A DNA stretch of 64,000 nt from Callaeas wilsoni. Lineage: Eukaryota > Chordata > Aves > Passeriformes > Callaeidae. Under the pieces are notes generated by a model. It saw nothing but the letters and a program-made list of their open reading frames with translations. It was not told the origin of the DNA and did no database searches. This document shows positions 1-9,863 of the stretch, one piece after another (within the stretch, counting starts at the first letter, position 1; every line of letters starts with the position of its first letter). Where the stretch lies: the NCBI GenBank assembly GCA_013398955.1, contig VWPU01002093.1:62001-126000 (forward strand). Reading direction: 5' to 3'. The position numbers and the translations under genes were made by a program.

Positions 1-887
1 CTGTCCCTCCAGCGCTCCGTGACGACCACACGGCGCTGAGCAGCGTGGCACTGGGGAGCCCCCTGCAGCTGGGTAGAGCCAGCTCGGAGCTACCTCCTGC
101 CTTCAGTCCAGCCGTGCTGCTGGAAGCGATCCCCGGCTCCAGCCCTCTGTCCTTCTTCTGCAGCCGAGGAAGGCTGGGGGAGTCCCCAAGACTGCCGTGT
201 ACTGGCGGGGTCATCCCAGGGCAGGGACGCCACCCACTCCCTGCTCCCCACTGTGGGAAGGGCTGACTCGAGCTCGCAGCGACTGAACTCTAATTAAATC
301 TCCAGAAATCAACGCCACAATCAAACACTCGCTGGGAGGGAAAAAATAACAATAATGATAATAATAAGGGGAAGAAGAAGCAGGCGTCATCACTTTTGAG
401 GCTGCTGATCATCCTGATTAGTGAATGCTAAAGTGTATTTAAGTGCCAAGGTCTGAGAGACAGCCCGTGGGAGGTGCAGGGGGCGGCTGGGGCTACGGGT
501 CTGTCTGGCAAAGGAAGGGGCACCCAGACTGTGGAGGTGGCTGTCCCCTGCCCTGGCACTTGAGGTGGAGCAATCCCACGGGGCTGCAGTGTGGTCATGG
601 CATGCTTCCAACCTCCCGATACCAAATATCATCCAAATTGCTTGGATAGTTATCTTCTAACTCCGCTGTGAAGTCCAGGAAAAATCTTCTGTGAAGGCTG
701 AGAAACCAAGGGGCAGAAGTCAGGTCCCAGCTGCCTTGATGTTCCTTGAAGAGCTACAAGTAATCCAGCCCTTAAATCATTTGAAAGTGCTTTCAGGTAG
801 AGAAACACAGCCTTGTGTAACACTGAAGGACAAGAACCTCCAAAATTCAGAGCTCCTCATCTCCAAATTAGCCAGTAGTAAGGAGCA
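1..887. other. Unique flanking DNA, no gene seen
   Basis: Moderately GC-rich, with many short open frames on both strands and no recognisable product. A short AAT-type simple repeat lies at 346-367, next to a purine-rich stretch. No repeat family was recognised until the CR1 fragment that begins near 888. Confidence 0.5.
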
Positions 888-1045
888 TAAAAGATCACTT
901 AGTTACAACCCCACTGCCATAGGCAAGGATCTCTTCCACTAGACCAGGTTGCTCAAAGCCCCATTCTGCCTGGCCTTGAACACTTCCAGGCAGTAGCCCT
1001 ACCCTGAGGCACATCACCCTCTTTGGGGTAAATCCACCCCTAAGA
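888..1045 (-). mobile_element. CR1 LINE 3'-region fragment
   Basis: Read on the plus strand, this stretch follows the reverse complement of the avian CR1 3' region: a 'gatcacttagttacaacccc' segment, then 'ctagaccaggttgctcaaag', then a 'ccttgaacacttccagg' segment and a 'catcaccctctttg' segment. CR1 elements are non-LTR retrotransposons that dominate bird repeats, and most copies are truncated. The terminal ATTCTATGA-type repeats are missing here, so the 3' tip is lost. The copy is moderately diverged. Exact limits are approximate. Confidence 0.8.
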
Positions 1046-2059
1046 CCTTTCCAGGAGCAACAGCTACATGTGTGTGAGTTGTGTAGACAGCTCTCTTCCT
1101 GGAGCAATCTCAGGCCAAGAAATACTTTCTCCGAAGTGAAGAGGGCTTTGGAGTGGAGAGGAGGGGAGTGGTTGGGCTATGGTTCCTTCGTCCTTTCAAG
1201 ACAAGAGATGGGGCAGGAAAGGCAGTAGCCAAAATCTTTCACAAAGTCCACTTCTCTTTTCTGCACTTACCACTTCCACCCTGCTATTCTTCAGAAAATA
1301 GATGAGACGGGTTCCACTCTCCTGCTTCCCACTGCGACAGCCCCTATCCCAAGGGAAAAAGCAAACTTCAGATCACAAATCAGTTCTGGTCCAAGAGAGA
1401 TGCAAATGAAAACAAAGAAAATCTAAAGATTTTTATATCTAGATTACGTCCATAGAACTGGCAAGTTTCCTTAAGCAAAGTAAATACTTCTTAGCCTAGT
1501 GGCTATCAGTTAAAGAGGAATGCTTTACACCCTATAAAAGCTAACTCTTTTTCTCGGAGTGTATCTGTTTTCCCTAATATATGGTGCTAAGGAAGCATCT
1601 TCCCATGAAAATTTCAGAACTATTATCAGTTTAAGAAACTGGATCGGATTTAGTGTAACAACATTTTTCCACAATATGCGGAGCCTCCGATGGCTGCAGT
1701 TATCTAAAAGCAAGACCTCTTTCTTTCTCCTCCCATACATTGCTGTAGACTTACAGCTATCAAGGAATTTCAAAACAAGAAAAAAGAAAAAATACCAAGA
1801 AATAAAGAGGAAAGTATTACAGGGAAAGATGGGGAAGAGGTAATTGAAAAAACAAAAAAAAGTGGTTCTGATGTGCAAATTGTAGATAAAGACTTCTGAT
1901 GAGAAAGAGGGGAGTGCCTGATGAGAAAGAGGGGAGAGTGTGTTGAGCGATAACAAGAACCAGTAATTTCTATTCAGCAAAGCCACCAAATCAGAGAGCA
2001 GTGCGATCTTATTGGAGGAGAGCCTTCAACAGCAACTAATCCTGTCATATTGAAAGAAA
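1046..2059. other. AT-rich unique DNA, no gene seen
   Basis: No recognised repeat or conserved protein. A 154-codon minus-strand frame (1525-1989) is phenylalanine- and leucine-rich, overlaps a purine-rich plus strand, and shows no domain, so it is treated as chance. A short direct duplication sits at 1896-1936. An inverted CCAAT pentamer (ATTGG) lies near 2011, just upstream of the CpG-rich block. Confidence 0.45.
1896..1936 (+). repeat. 19-bp direct tandem duplication
   Basis: The 19-mer CTGATGAGAAAGAGGGGAG occurs at 1896-1914 and again at 1918-1936, separated by three bases. This is a simple local slippage duplication in purine-rich DNA. Confidence 0.9.
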
Positions 2060-2120
2060 ATTGTAAATGTTCTCCGCAGAAATTGCCTTCCCATCGCAGC
2101 TAATCGAGCCCACTTGGCGC

Positions 2121-2150
2121 TCACACACATCACACACCCCCGCACACCCC
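2121..2150 (+). repeat. CA-rich simple repeat
   Basis: Imperfect (CA)n tract, interrupted by AT and CCCCCG, at the left edge of the CpG-rich block. Confidence 0.7.
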
Positions 2151-2440
2151 TCCGGGCGGTCAGCGAGCGGACCTACAGCCGCAACACCCGGCAAGGACAT
2201 TCACCCGAGATGCTCACTTAGGCACCTCTCGTCCTTCGCTCGCCACCAGCCCAGAGAAGGCGGCAGCTTACCCTCATTTCCCCAAGGGCTCTGGGGGAAG
2301 TATGAATTATTACCGGCTCACTTACGAGTCCCGGCTTCACCTGTTTTTAATTACTCCAGTTTTGTCTAAACCTTTAAGCCAGGTTTGATAGCATTAGTGC
2401 TCTAAATTTTATTTTTTTTTAAGGAAAAAAAAAGCTCAGC

Positions 2441-2827
2441 TTGGCTGAACTGAAGCAGAGGCTCCCGAGGGTTAGAGCCACCGAGGGTGTGCGTGTATAT
2501 GTGTGTGCCTGTGGGTGTGGGAGGGCGAGAGGGAGCGAGCGACAAAAACTCCATCAGTCCGGACAATGCCACCTCTTGTTTAAAGCTTCCAACCTGTTAT
2601 TCTTCCCCCCCATTACCACGGTACCAAGTGATCTGTATTTCCCCCAGCCCAACCCCCCTCCCTCCTCGTGGAAGATATGGAAGAGGAAGATAAAGCTGCT
2701 GGCTGCGGGCGCTGACGGCGCGCAGCCCGCATGCCTCTGCCGCCACAGCCGGGGCCGCTCCGCAGCCACCGCTCCAGCGAGCCGCTTGCAGCGGGATGAG
2801 ATGCAACTTCTGCTAATTGGATCACAG
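2441..2827 (+). other. Candidate first exon (probably 5' UTR) with donor at 2828
   Basis: The sequence ending CACAG at 2827 is followed by GTAGGA, a plausible 5' splice site. A pyrimidine-rich tract (2854-2930) follows at once, as often found at the start of introns. The segment is inside the CpG-rich block and contains an ATG at about 2800 that stays open into the donor for only a few codons. A longer frame from 2441 also reads through, but its composition (arginine-, cysteine- and valine-rich, with no domain) looks like translated GC-rich UTR. The left boundary is arbitrary because no start site can be read directly. It could equally be a noncoding exon of a lncRNA, or not an exon at all. 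Confidence 0.3.
2487..2533 (+). repeat. TG-rich tract ending in a G-quadruplex motif
   Basis: Alternating TG/CG dinucleotides (2487-2512) run into four G triplets at 2513-2515, 2519-2521, 2523-2525 and 2531-2533, with loops of 3, 1 and 5 bases. This satisfies the canonical G3+N1-7 quadruplex pattern. Alternating purine-pyrimidine DNA next to it could adopt Z-form. Both features lie inside the candidate first exon that ends at 2827. Confidence 0.75.
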
Positions 2828-2853
2828 GTAGGAAACCTCTGGTTTTTACTGAC

Positions 2854-2930
2854 GTTTCCTCTCTCTCTCTCTTTTTTCCTTTCTCTTTCCATCTTTGTTT
2901 TTGTCTTTTTTTTTTTTCCTCTTGGCTTTT
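2854..2930 (+). repeat. Pyrimidine-rich (CT)n/(T)n tract
   Basis: (CT)n followed by T-rich runs, almost uninterrupted by purines. It lies just downstream of the candidate donor at 2828. Confidence 0.85.
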
Positions 2931-3460
2931 CTTTCACGTCCTCTACCCTCCGCCCCTTCTTCGCCGCACCTAGGGTTTCATCCGCTGCTGTCATAGGAAA
3001 GCTCCCGCCAAGGAAATAATATCTAAGAAACGAGCTTTTGCTTCCTGGTAGAAGAAGCAGCACAGACCATAGGGAAACTTTTACGGAATGGGTCACAGCT
3101 GTGCGAGCCACCGGGAAAAGGCAGTGATAGGAGATTAGGCAAAGGGTTGCCCCCAGCACAGAGCCCTTCTCTGTCGAGTTTCAGCTGCGATATTAATCCC
3201 AGAACTACACCTAGCATGGTATAGCGGGGAAGGAGAGACACAGTAACCTGATTTAGAGAAATCCTCACATCTTTCAAGCGCTATACACGGAGGGGGGTTT
3301 ATTATAAATGCTACATTCCGACACAGCTTCGTCTGCCGGGCTACCCTTCCCAAATCCCGCTGTGACATGTTTGTCGACGTCTCCTGCAAAATGTCACCGG
3401 GAGCGGGGAGCGGAGCCGTCCCCGGGGAGCGGAGCCTGGCGGCAGTGCGCGCTCGCCGGC

Positions 3461-3486
3461 GGGCGGGCAGGGACGGGGCGGGCGGG
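3461..3486 (+). promoter_or_regulatory. GC-box / G-quadruplex cluster
   Basis: Six G-runs of three or more occur within 26 bases (3461-3463, 3465-3467, 3470-3472, 3475-3478, 3480-3482, 3484-3486), with loops of one or two bases. GGGCGG cores, the typical Sp/KLF binding sequence, lie within it. It sits in the densest part of the CpG island. Confidence 0.6.
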
Positions 3487-4012
3487 ATCCCTGTCCTGCC
3501 GGGACCACGAGGGGTGCGGGGTAGCAGGGGAGGGGGCTGCCGCTGTGCCGGCGCGGTCCCTCGCCCCCAGAATCCCTGCTCCGCCCTGGAGCAGCTCCCG
3601 GTCCCGCTGCCTCAGCTCTCGTGGGAGGGGAGCGCAGGCTCCGGGCGCCGCCGGAGGTGGGAAGGGTCTGGGGTTTCCCCGGCTCATTTCCGGCCCCGCT
3701 TCCCCCGATCCTTGCCCCTGGGGTTTGCTCCCCGGAGCAGGAAGCGGCGTGCTGCGGGAGAGGGTGCTCCAGGGCCGGGTCCGGCTCGCTCCTCTGCCCC
3801 GGTCCGCCTGAGACCCTGGCAGGTCTGTGTCGGTCCCGGCCGCGCCTCCGAGCTCCCTTTTCTTTCTCTCGTGCCGCCGCCACGGGGTGCTTGGGGCAAG
3901 AAGGAGCGAGCTGTTACTTTGAGAGGGAGCTCAGATCAAGCTGTGGGAGGAAAATTGCCTCCCAGAAACAGTCCTGTGGCATCGAGGTCCTGGTGCAGCC
4001 CCACAGAAAGGC

Positions 4013-4020
4013 TATATAGG
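4013..4020 (+). promoter_or_regulatory. TATA-like box
   Basis: TATATAGG at the right shoulder of the CpG island, flanked by GC-rich DNA as in the classic core-promoter arrangement. If it functions, initiation would be expected about 25-32 bases downstream, near 4043. No initiator consensus was established. Confidence 0.3.
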
Positions 4021-4043
4021 GGGCTCTGAAGGGACGAAGTGCT

Positions 4044-4327
4044 TTCTGCCTCTTCTCGGGCAAAAGCCGATTCTGTCCATCCCTCCAGCTAGGGCACTCT
4101 CCTGGCTTTGCAGCTCCCCGGCCCTCTGTGCCCCGTGCCATGCTTGACGGCTGCCTCAGCTCCAGGGTGATGGGCAAAGGCAGGCTGGGAGCTCCTCTGC
4201 TCGTCCCCGTGAAAGGCAGCCGAGGCAGAGGGCCCTGATGCCAGGTGCTCCTGGAGGATGGCTATGCCCGCTGCCAGCTCCGAGGAGAGGCTGTCAGGGC
4301 TTGTAACTCATCCCCTCTGGCCCATGG
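4044..4327 (+). other. Candidate TATA-driven first exon with donor at 4328
   Basis: The segment starts about 25 bases after the TATA-like box and ends ATGG before GTGAGT, a strong consensus 5' splice site. An ATG at 4258 has A at -3 and G at +4, a good vertebrate initiation context. It reads 23 codons plus one base to the donor, beginning MAMPAASSEERLSGL. Two other ATGs upstream open only short frames that stop before the donor. No protein family is recognised in this peptide, and a chance match is quite possible. Confidence 0.22.
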
Positions 4328-4330
4328 GTG

Positions 4331-7231
4331 AGTCCTTACCCCTTTGCTGGGTGAAGGACAAGGGACGCTTCTTCCCACCCCTGTAAGATTGTTTATTCCT
4401 ACTATTTCCGTTTGCTAAAGTTCCTTTTAGGGAAAGGAGATGGCTTTATTTCCAACTGGAAATTCTTGCTGTAAATCTATCCAGAATGACATCTATTCCC
4501 ATTTTTATGTATCAACCAGTGTGTTGGCACACACTGGCTTGTCCTTGTCCCTTAAGGAAGATATTCTCTTTGCAGAGGGAAAAAGGCAAGGACAAAAAAA
4601 GAAGGTCTAACCTCGGCTTGACAGCCAGCTCTTGTAGCTGTTTGGGAGATATACCAAATCCACAAACTGTGAAAAACAAGAAGGAAGGTTAATACAGGAG
4701 ATCAGAAGTATGCATGCTGTCTGCCTTTATGGTATTGCATCACTTGCAATCACAGCCCCTGTCTGAGTACACACCAGCTTCGATTGTGTGGTTTATGACA
4801 CCAGCCGCTCTCGGTGACTCATCTATAAACCTCTCTAAGCTACACGGAATACACTTCCTCTTTCCTTTAGGATCTCTCTGAGTATAAGTTTGGTTGAACT
4901 TCCTCTTTGGAAGACCCCTGAACTGTTTGCTTTTTCACCAGGAGAGTGAGAAGTGCAGTAATCTCACTTCACTGGTTTGTTGAGCATGTGCCCCACTGAG
5001 CTTCTCTCTCTGTTCCTTCCCTCCGCACTCTGTGATTTCTGCATTGCAGTCCACTTGGGAATGAGACCCAGTACATATGGAGAGGGGGTCTAGGATGTCC
5101 TGAACTTGCTTTAGATGGAGGGCAAAATTATAAAAAAGAGAGGTCATGCTTTTCTCCCATCCAAACCCAAGATTTTGAGTAGTATCCTCTACCCAAATGG
5201 TTGTAATTCTGTATCTGGGCAGAGCTCAGGGAGATCTGGACCATGTATGATCAAGATTGTCCTGAGGAGGTGGAAGGGACAGCAGTCTAGCTGTGCTGTC
5301 ATCATCCAGAATGGAGACCAAGACACTGAAAGGGAGAAACTGAGGCCATCAGTTAAAAACAGGGCTGAATCCCTGCGTGTGTGTGATGGTTCTCAGCTAC
5401 TCAAAATGCTTGGGTCTTTCAGCCCATTTGGTGTCTCATTCAAAAGTCTTTTGAGGACACCTACGGTGAAATCCCTCACTGTTGTTAATATAATCCCAGA
5501 AGGTTACTCTGTCCCACTTCACTCCTGTAACCCGCTCACCCAACTTTCCCTTCTCTACTAATATCATGGTCTGCATGCAAAAGACATATTTTCTGATCCT
5601 GTTTCCATAGCAATGCAGCATGGGGAACTCAGACAAGCCAGTAATGATGAAGCCAATCCCCTTTCTGTGAAATCGAGACCTCTTTGAAAGTTGAGCTCAG
5701 TTTAAGGCAAAGTAGGAAGCGGCGGCGGGGTGGATTTCCAGCCCGAAGCCCAGACCTCCGCGCCCTCTAGTGCCAGAGGCAGGCGAGGAAGAGCATCCCT
5801 GGGCACCAGGAATGAGAGGCTTCATAGCCAGCTACAGCAGGTGGAGAGAGGCAAGCGGTATGAGAAAAGGACATTCTTCCCAGTGCCTGTTTCCAGTCAG
5901 ATCTTCCCTCTTCTAAATCTCAAGCTGAAAAAAAAAAGCAGATGGTGTACATCCGATTCAGCTGATCCTGGTTTGATCACTCGGAGACTATGGCTTGGGT
6001 GGGTTAAGCTGTCTGTAGAGTAAAAACTGGGGAGAAATTGGAGCTGGGAAGCCCAGACTATGTCTGACCATTTTTTTGGAAATTTTGGATCTCTCTGGCT
6101 TTGAGCTTCGCAGCTTGAAGCAACTCTCAGCTAATTCTGAGAGATTTGAAGGCACAGAAGAGGATTACTCACTTGTGAAACTGCTGCCCTGACCTTCTAC
6201 TGGCTGTTTAGGTGGGTGGATGGGATAGGCAACAGTAATCAGGCTAAGGAAAGCTGAAGGGGCTTAGATCCAGCTCATATGAATGACAGGGATAAGTTTT
6301 TCACAAATGCTTGTAGCCTTAAATCTTAAAAAGCTTAAATTGTATGCTGGTATTTAACGTATGGTAGAATTAAATTGTGTGGTAGCATTTCAAGCCCTGT
6401 TAAACTCATGTTAGAGATTCCCATCTCTAAGAGCCAGGCTACAGAAAGCACCAAGCACTGAGAACTCCTGCAGCTAAACAACGCTTCATCTCGTCCAGTT
6501 CCTATATTTTGGCAAAGGTACCTTTCAGTTTTGCCAGGGTCTCCACACCTTTTCCTGTGTCAGAGCTGCCCAAAAAATACAGTTCCCTACTTGCTTGTCC
6601 ACATCCCACCAGCTGGCTGCCAAACACCTGTGCCTAGCAGATTGCATTCCCTAGCTCTCCATATTAAATCCAGAAGGGATCTCTTGCTGACTTATCCCAC
6701 CGCCTTCCTACACTTCCCTGATTGAAGTGGGCAGAATTAAAAGTCGAGACCACTCCTGAAGTTGCATTTAAGGGCTGCCTCCTTTTCCCATACACCCTAG
6801 GCTTGCCTCTATGTAAAAGTGCTTTAGGCTGTGCAGCTGCCTGTCATTTTGGACTGGCTGTCCTACCTTTAAATCTATATTGTTACCTATGACTAACACC
6901 ATCTATTCCCCTTAGAGAGGGTTATATATCAGCGGGTCTTCCAAAGAATATCTCTCATATAACATAATTTGAAGTCCCAAATAGGACAGGGTGAAGTGAG
7001 TTTCATCTCATTTCCATAAAGCACTTCCTAAAGAATGCTTGCCAATGCCACTAAGATATGCAATGGGATTTCAGTAGTCCATGTGTTTCATGTATTCATT
7101 TTTAAGGATATGATATGGATTAAATAGACCACATTTAGGGCCAGCTGCTTTGCTCAGAGTCTTCTGCATGTTTTCTGTTTGACAAGATGATTCTTTGATT
7201 CCCATCATTCCAGTATTTCTTTAGACTCCAC
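4331..7231. other. Unique DNA, no gene seen
   Basis: If the left block is a promoter on the plus strand, this would be intron. GC content falls steadily to the right. The open frames at 5115-5561 and 5730-6023 have no recognisable domains. No repeat family was identified by eye. A small GC-rich patch (about 5718-5800) is too short to call a CpG island. Confidence 0.45.
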
Positions 7232-7335
7232 GGGCTAGATTCTGATCTTAATTACATTCTTTCAAATCAGGGGTGCCTCCAGTGATTTTAATTGCGTCTG
7301 GTTTATTCTGGTGCATTTGAGCTCAGAATCTGACT
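7232..7335. mobile_element. Decayed palindromic MITE-like element
   Basis: The left end (TAGATTCTGATCTTAATTAC, from 7236) and the right end (GAGCTCAGAATCTGA, 7319-7333) are imperfect inverted repeats of each other. The middle contains 'AAATCAGGGGTGCCTCCAGT' followed by a 'TGATTTTAATTG' segment. This pattern recalls an abundant palindromic repeat of reptile and bird genomes whose ends read 'AGATTCTGATCTC'. The copy is old and imperfect. Family naming needs a repeat library. Confidence 0.55.
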
Positions 7336-7610
7336 TTCACAGAAACATAGTAAGTGTTGTAATTAGAATATGCCAGTGTTTTGACAACTGTTAGTGGAAC
7401 AGCTCTGTTTCATCAGACTCTGCTGAAAGGGAAGTGCAATGTGATAATGGGCATTGGGAATAGCATGGGGCACCTCTCGCAGTGATAGCAATAAAGATCT
7501 CTGTGAGCAGCCACAACATAAATAGGCGAGAAATTCTGTAAATCAGCATTTCCCGGGGTTTCCCTCAAGCTCTTAACAAAAGCTCTGAGTAAACTGTGGG
7601 CATATGGGGG

Positions 7611-7715
7611 TTTTCTTAGGTTTTTGGCTGCTTGGTTTTTGGTTGGTTTTTTTGTTGTTGTTTTTCCTTCTTTTTTTTTTTGGTTTGGTGTTTGGTTTTG
7701 TTTGGGGTTTTTTGA
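7611..7715 (+). repeat. T/G-rich low-complexity tract
   Basis: Runs of T broken by GG and GGGG (GGTTTTT-type words). On the minus strand it encodes only lysine/asparagine-rich nonsense frames. Confidence 0.85.
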
Positions 7716-8145
7716 GAGAGGTGTAATGAGCCCAAAATATCTCCATTGGTCTTTCTTCTGAATCATTGTCAAAATTAGTGTTGGAAACCAAGGCGATAAA
7801 ATAAACCTAGTAATTTAAAAGAATTCTCTTACTCAGTGATTTCTCTGGCTCAGGATTTTCAGGTAGCCTGAGCACATAAAGATCTCTTTATTTCTCTGCA
7901 GATAGGATGACCTGCAAACACTGAGGATTAGATCCTTTTCTTTTGTAATCCATTCCAACATGTGAGAAACAAAAATTAGTAAAAACTATACATGGTGGAA
8001 AATTAGATTTCTGATATAGCCCATAGCATTTTCATAGATTCCTGAGAAATTTTCTCTCAGATTTGTAATGAATTATTGGTGTCTATTTTAAACTCATCTA
8101 TCTCATGTTCAGTCAATTAGAAAGCAGAGCAGTCACATATTGAAA

Positions 8146-8292
8146 ATTATTCATAACTTTGTTCATGAGTAATGGCAACAAGCTTATTCCACTATTATTT
8201 CTGAAGTCCTTTAACGCAAGGCAGTGACCAATGATTTATTCATGAAAATATTCACATATTTCAGAAGTTTCATGAATGTTAGCATGAATAAT
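8146..8292. promoter_or_regulatory. Cluster of three POU1F1-type sites
   Basis: The consensus WWTATNCAT described for the POU factor POU1F1/Pit-1 is matched exactly three times: ATTATTCAT at 8146-8154, TTTATTCAT at 8235-8243, and ATGAATAAT (the reverse strand) at 8284-8292. Further TTCATGA and CATGAAT words lie between them. In AT-rich DNA some matches are expected by chance, so function is inference only. Confidence 0.3.
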
Positions 8293-9599
8293 TAAAAGAG
8301 TTTGTGTTATTTGTTCTCATTGCTCATTATTTTCCTATTCAAAACGGCATCAGTCATCCACTTAAAAAGCATTAGAACATAATGATTACAGCATTGGATC
8401 AGACAGGTGTTTTGTCTCGTCCTGTAGAGTGTTTCTATCGATGTTGGTTACCAAAAAGGCAGGTGTAGGGAATGCTGCCCTAGAGATCTGCACTGCCCTC
8501 AGGTGAAAGGTTTTTATACCCATCAGCTTGGGTTTGCTCACTACCCAGAGATCTTTTCCAAATGACAAAAAGATCTACTCACCTGCCTCACCAAATGGAA
8601 ACCTCTAGCGATTTTAGACAAGCTGCAGATGTCCTCACTGGCCAGATGAGCAACTAATCCAGTTTTGCCTCCCAGTAAGTTCAGTACCTTAGTGATAGCA
8701 TGTAGCAGTAGGTTAATGAAATATTTTCTTTGGAAAATCGTATTCCAGACAACCTTTGATCTGTTTATCTGATTAGTTGTCTTTGAGTGTTATTGATACC
8801 TCTCTGTTACATAACACAAAGAGACCAGCTGGAACAGCCAGTTCGTCTATAAGTGCCATTCATTTACTCAACCATGAAAGAAGAAAAGAACAATAAAATA
8901 ATTTCCATTTTAACACCTCTTACTCCTCCCGTGCTATTTAAAGTTTTGGGTTGTCTGGTTTGGGTTTTTTTTTTCTGACCACTGTTGTAATAGAGCAGGA
9001 TTGGTTGTTCACTGCAATGCCATATTGAGTGGCCACAGCTGGCTTAGAACCCAGAAAGGCTTCCAAATATTTCACTCCTCCTGTGATTGTTTTGCCTCAG
9101 CCGATGTTAATTTCCATTAGGCATCAAAATGATAGGTTTACCCAACTTAATTAACATTCTATGAAGTACTTCAATCCTTATTCCCTTTTTCTAAGAGCAA
9201 TAATTTCAGTAAAGAAGTTCTAAGTTCTTGGACAATCCAACTGTTAATCTTTTAATGTGAAAAAGGATCATCCATGTGTAGTTTCTGTTTTCTCTTTCTT
9301 AACCAGCTTCCAGCTTGTAATAATAATCTACCTATTCTATCACAACTTAAATTTGTCAAAGAATTTAAGACAATATATAAATACCTATATATGTAGACTT
9401 GTCAGGTTGTTTTTCTTGGTCTTTTCAATTGGTGCTTCGAAGCGTATGAATCAGACAACTTTTTTTTAGAAAAAAAGCTATGATTCTTTTTTATCCTCTC
9501 CTATACAAAAATCTAGCTTTGGTTAGTTTCAGTCAATTAAGGTGGAAGTGAAACAAGGCTTTTCAGTATATAATACCTAAGATTAATCCTGTGCCTGTC

Positions 9600-9863
9600 C
9601 TAAAGATAGGTATGCTTGTTGCTACCCTCCTTCTGCAGCATATCAGCCTTTGGTGACAACTTGCGTATTTTTGCTATCAGCACAGCCACTTCAATTCCAG
9701 ATGCTTTCCAAACTCTTGCATATATAACCATGAAGTCCTTCTGATATGCTGCTGTTAGTTTATCAGTTTGTTCCAATGTTTCCCTTTTCAGTCTTTCATG
9801 TTCTGGCAGCTCATGTGCTTTCTTGTCTTGGAAAAAAAATAGGTCTAGCATGGATATTGTCAC
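9600..9863 (-). pseudogene. Coding-like remnant, unidentified
   Basis: An 87-codon minus-strand frame ends in TAG. From codon 13 its composition is unlike the surrounding AT-rich noise: charged and helix-prone, with segments such as KAHELPEHERLKRETLEQTD and IEVAVLIAKIRKLSPKADM. A polypyrimidine run followed by AAG (a possible 3' splice site) sits at the DNA just before KKAHELPEH. Candidates are an exon of an unknown gene, a processed pseudogene, or a fragment of an endogenous retroelement or viral insertion. I do not recognise the family. Up to about 11100 on the same strand there are further broken coding-like pieces (10529-10756 and 10862-11056), but frames change and stops intervene, so no continuous gene can be built. 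Confidence 0.25.

Larger units (their letters stand above)
2060..4330. promoter_or_regulatory. CpG-island promoter-like region
   Basis: This is the only extended GC-rich and CpG-rich part of the window. CpG density is moderate at about 2060-2290 and 2440-2810 and highest at about 3380-4060, where GGGCGG-type boxes recur. CpG islands of this size in vertebrate genomes usually mark transcription start sites, often of developmental or housekeeping genes. Two sequences resembling first-exon splice donors lie on the plus strand (at 2828 and 4328), and one TATA-like box lies at 4013. Open frames here are long on both strands because GC-rich DNA lacks stop codons, so they are not evidence of coding. 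Direction and gene identity are unknown. Confidence 0.7.
7336..9599. other. AT-rich unique DNA with possible conserved noncoding block
   Basis: No gene seen. A T/G-rich low-complexity stretch spans about 7611-7715. About 8000-8330 is AT-rich, repeat-free and dense in ATTCAT/ATGAAT words, as is typical of conserved noncoding elements. Confidence 0.45.

Noticed and set aside
1525..1989. 154-codon minus-strand frame rich in F and L
   Set aside because: Translation of a pyrimidine-rich strand with no domain.
2441..3159. Frames of 192 (plus) and 201 (minus) codons
   Set aside because: They cross a pyrimidine tract and a likely splice donor. Composition is low-complexity with no recognisable family.
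3308..4029. Long overlapping frames of 132-220 codons on both strands
   Set aside because: GC-rich CpG-island DNA lacks stop codons. The translations are low-complexity R/P/G/A with no domain.
7413..7791. Lysine/asparagine-rich minus-strand frames
   Set aside because: They translate the T/G-rich low-complexity tract.
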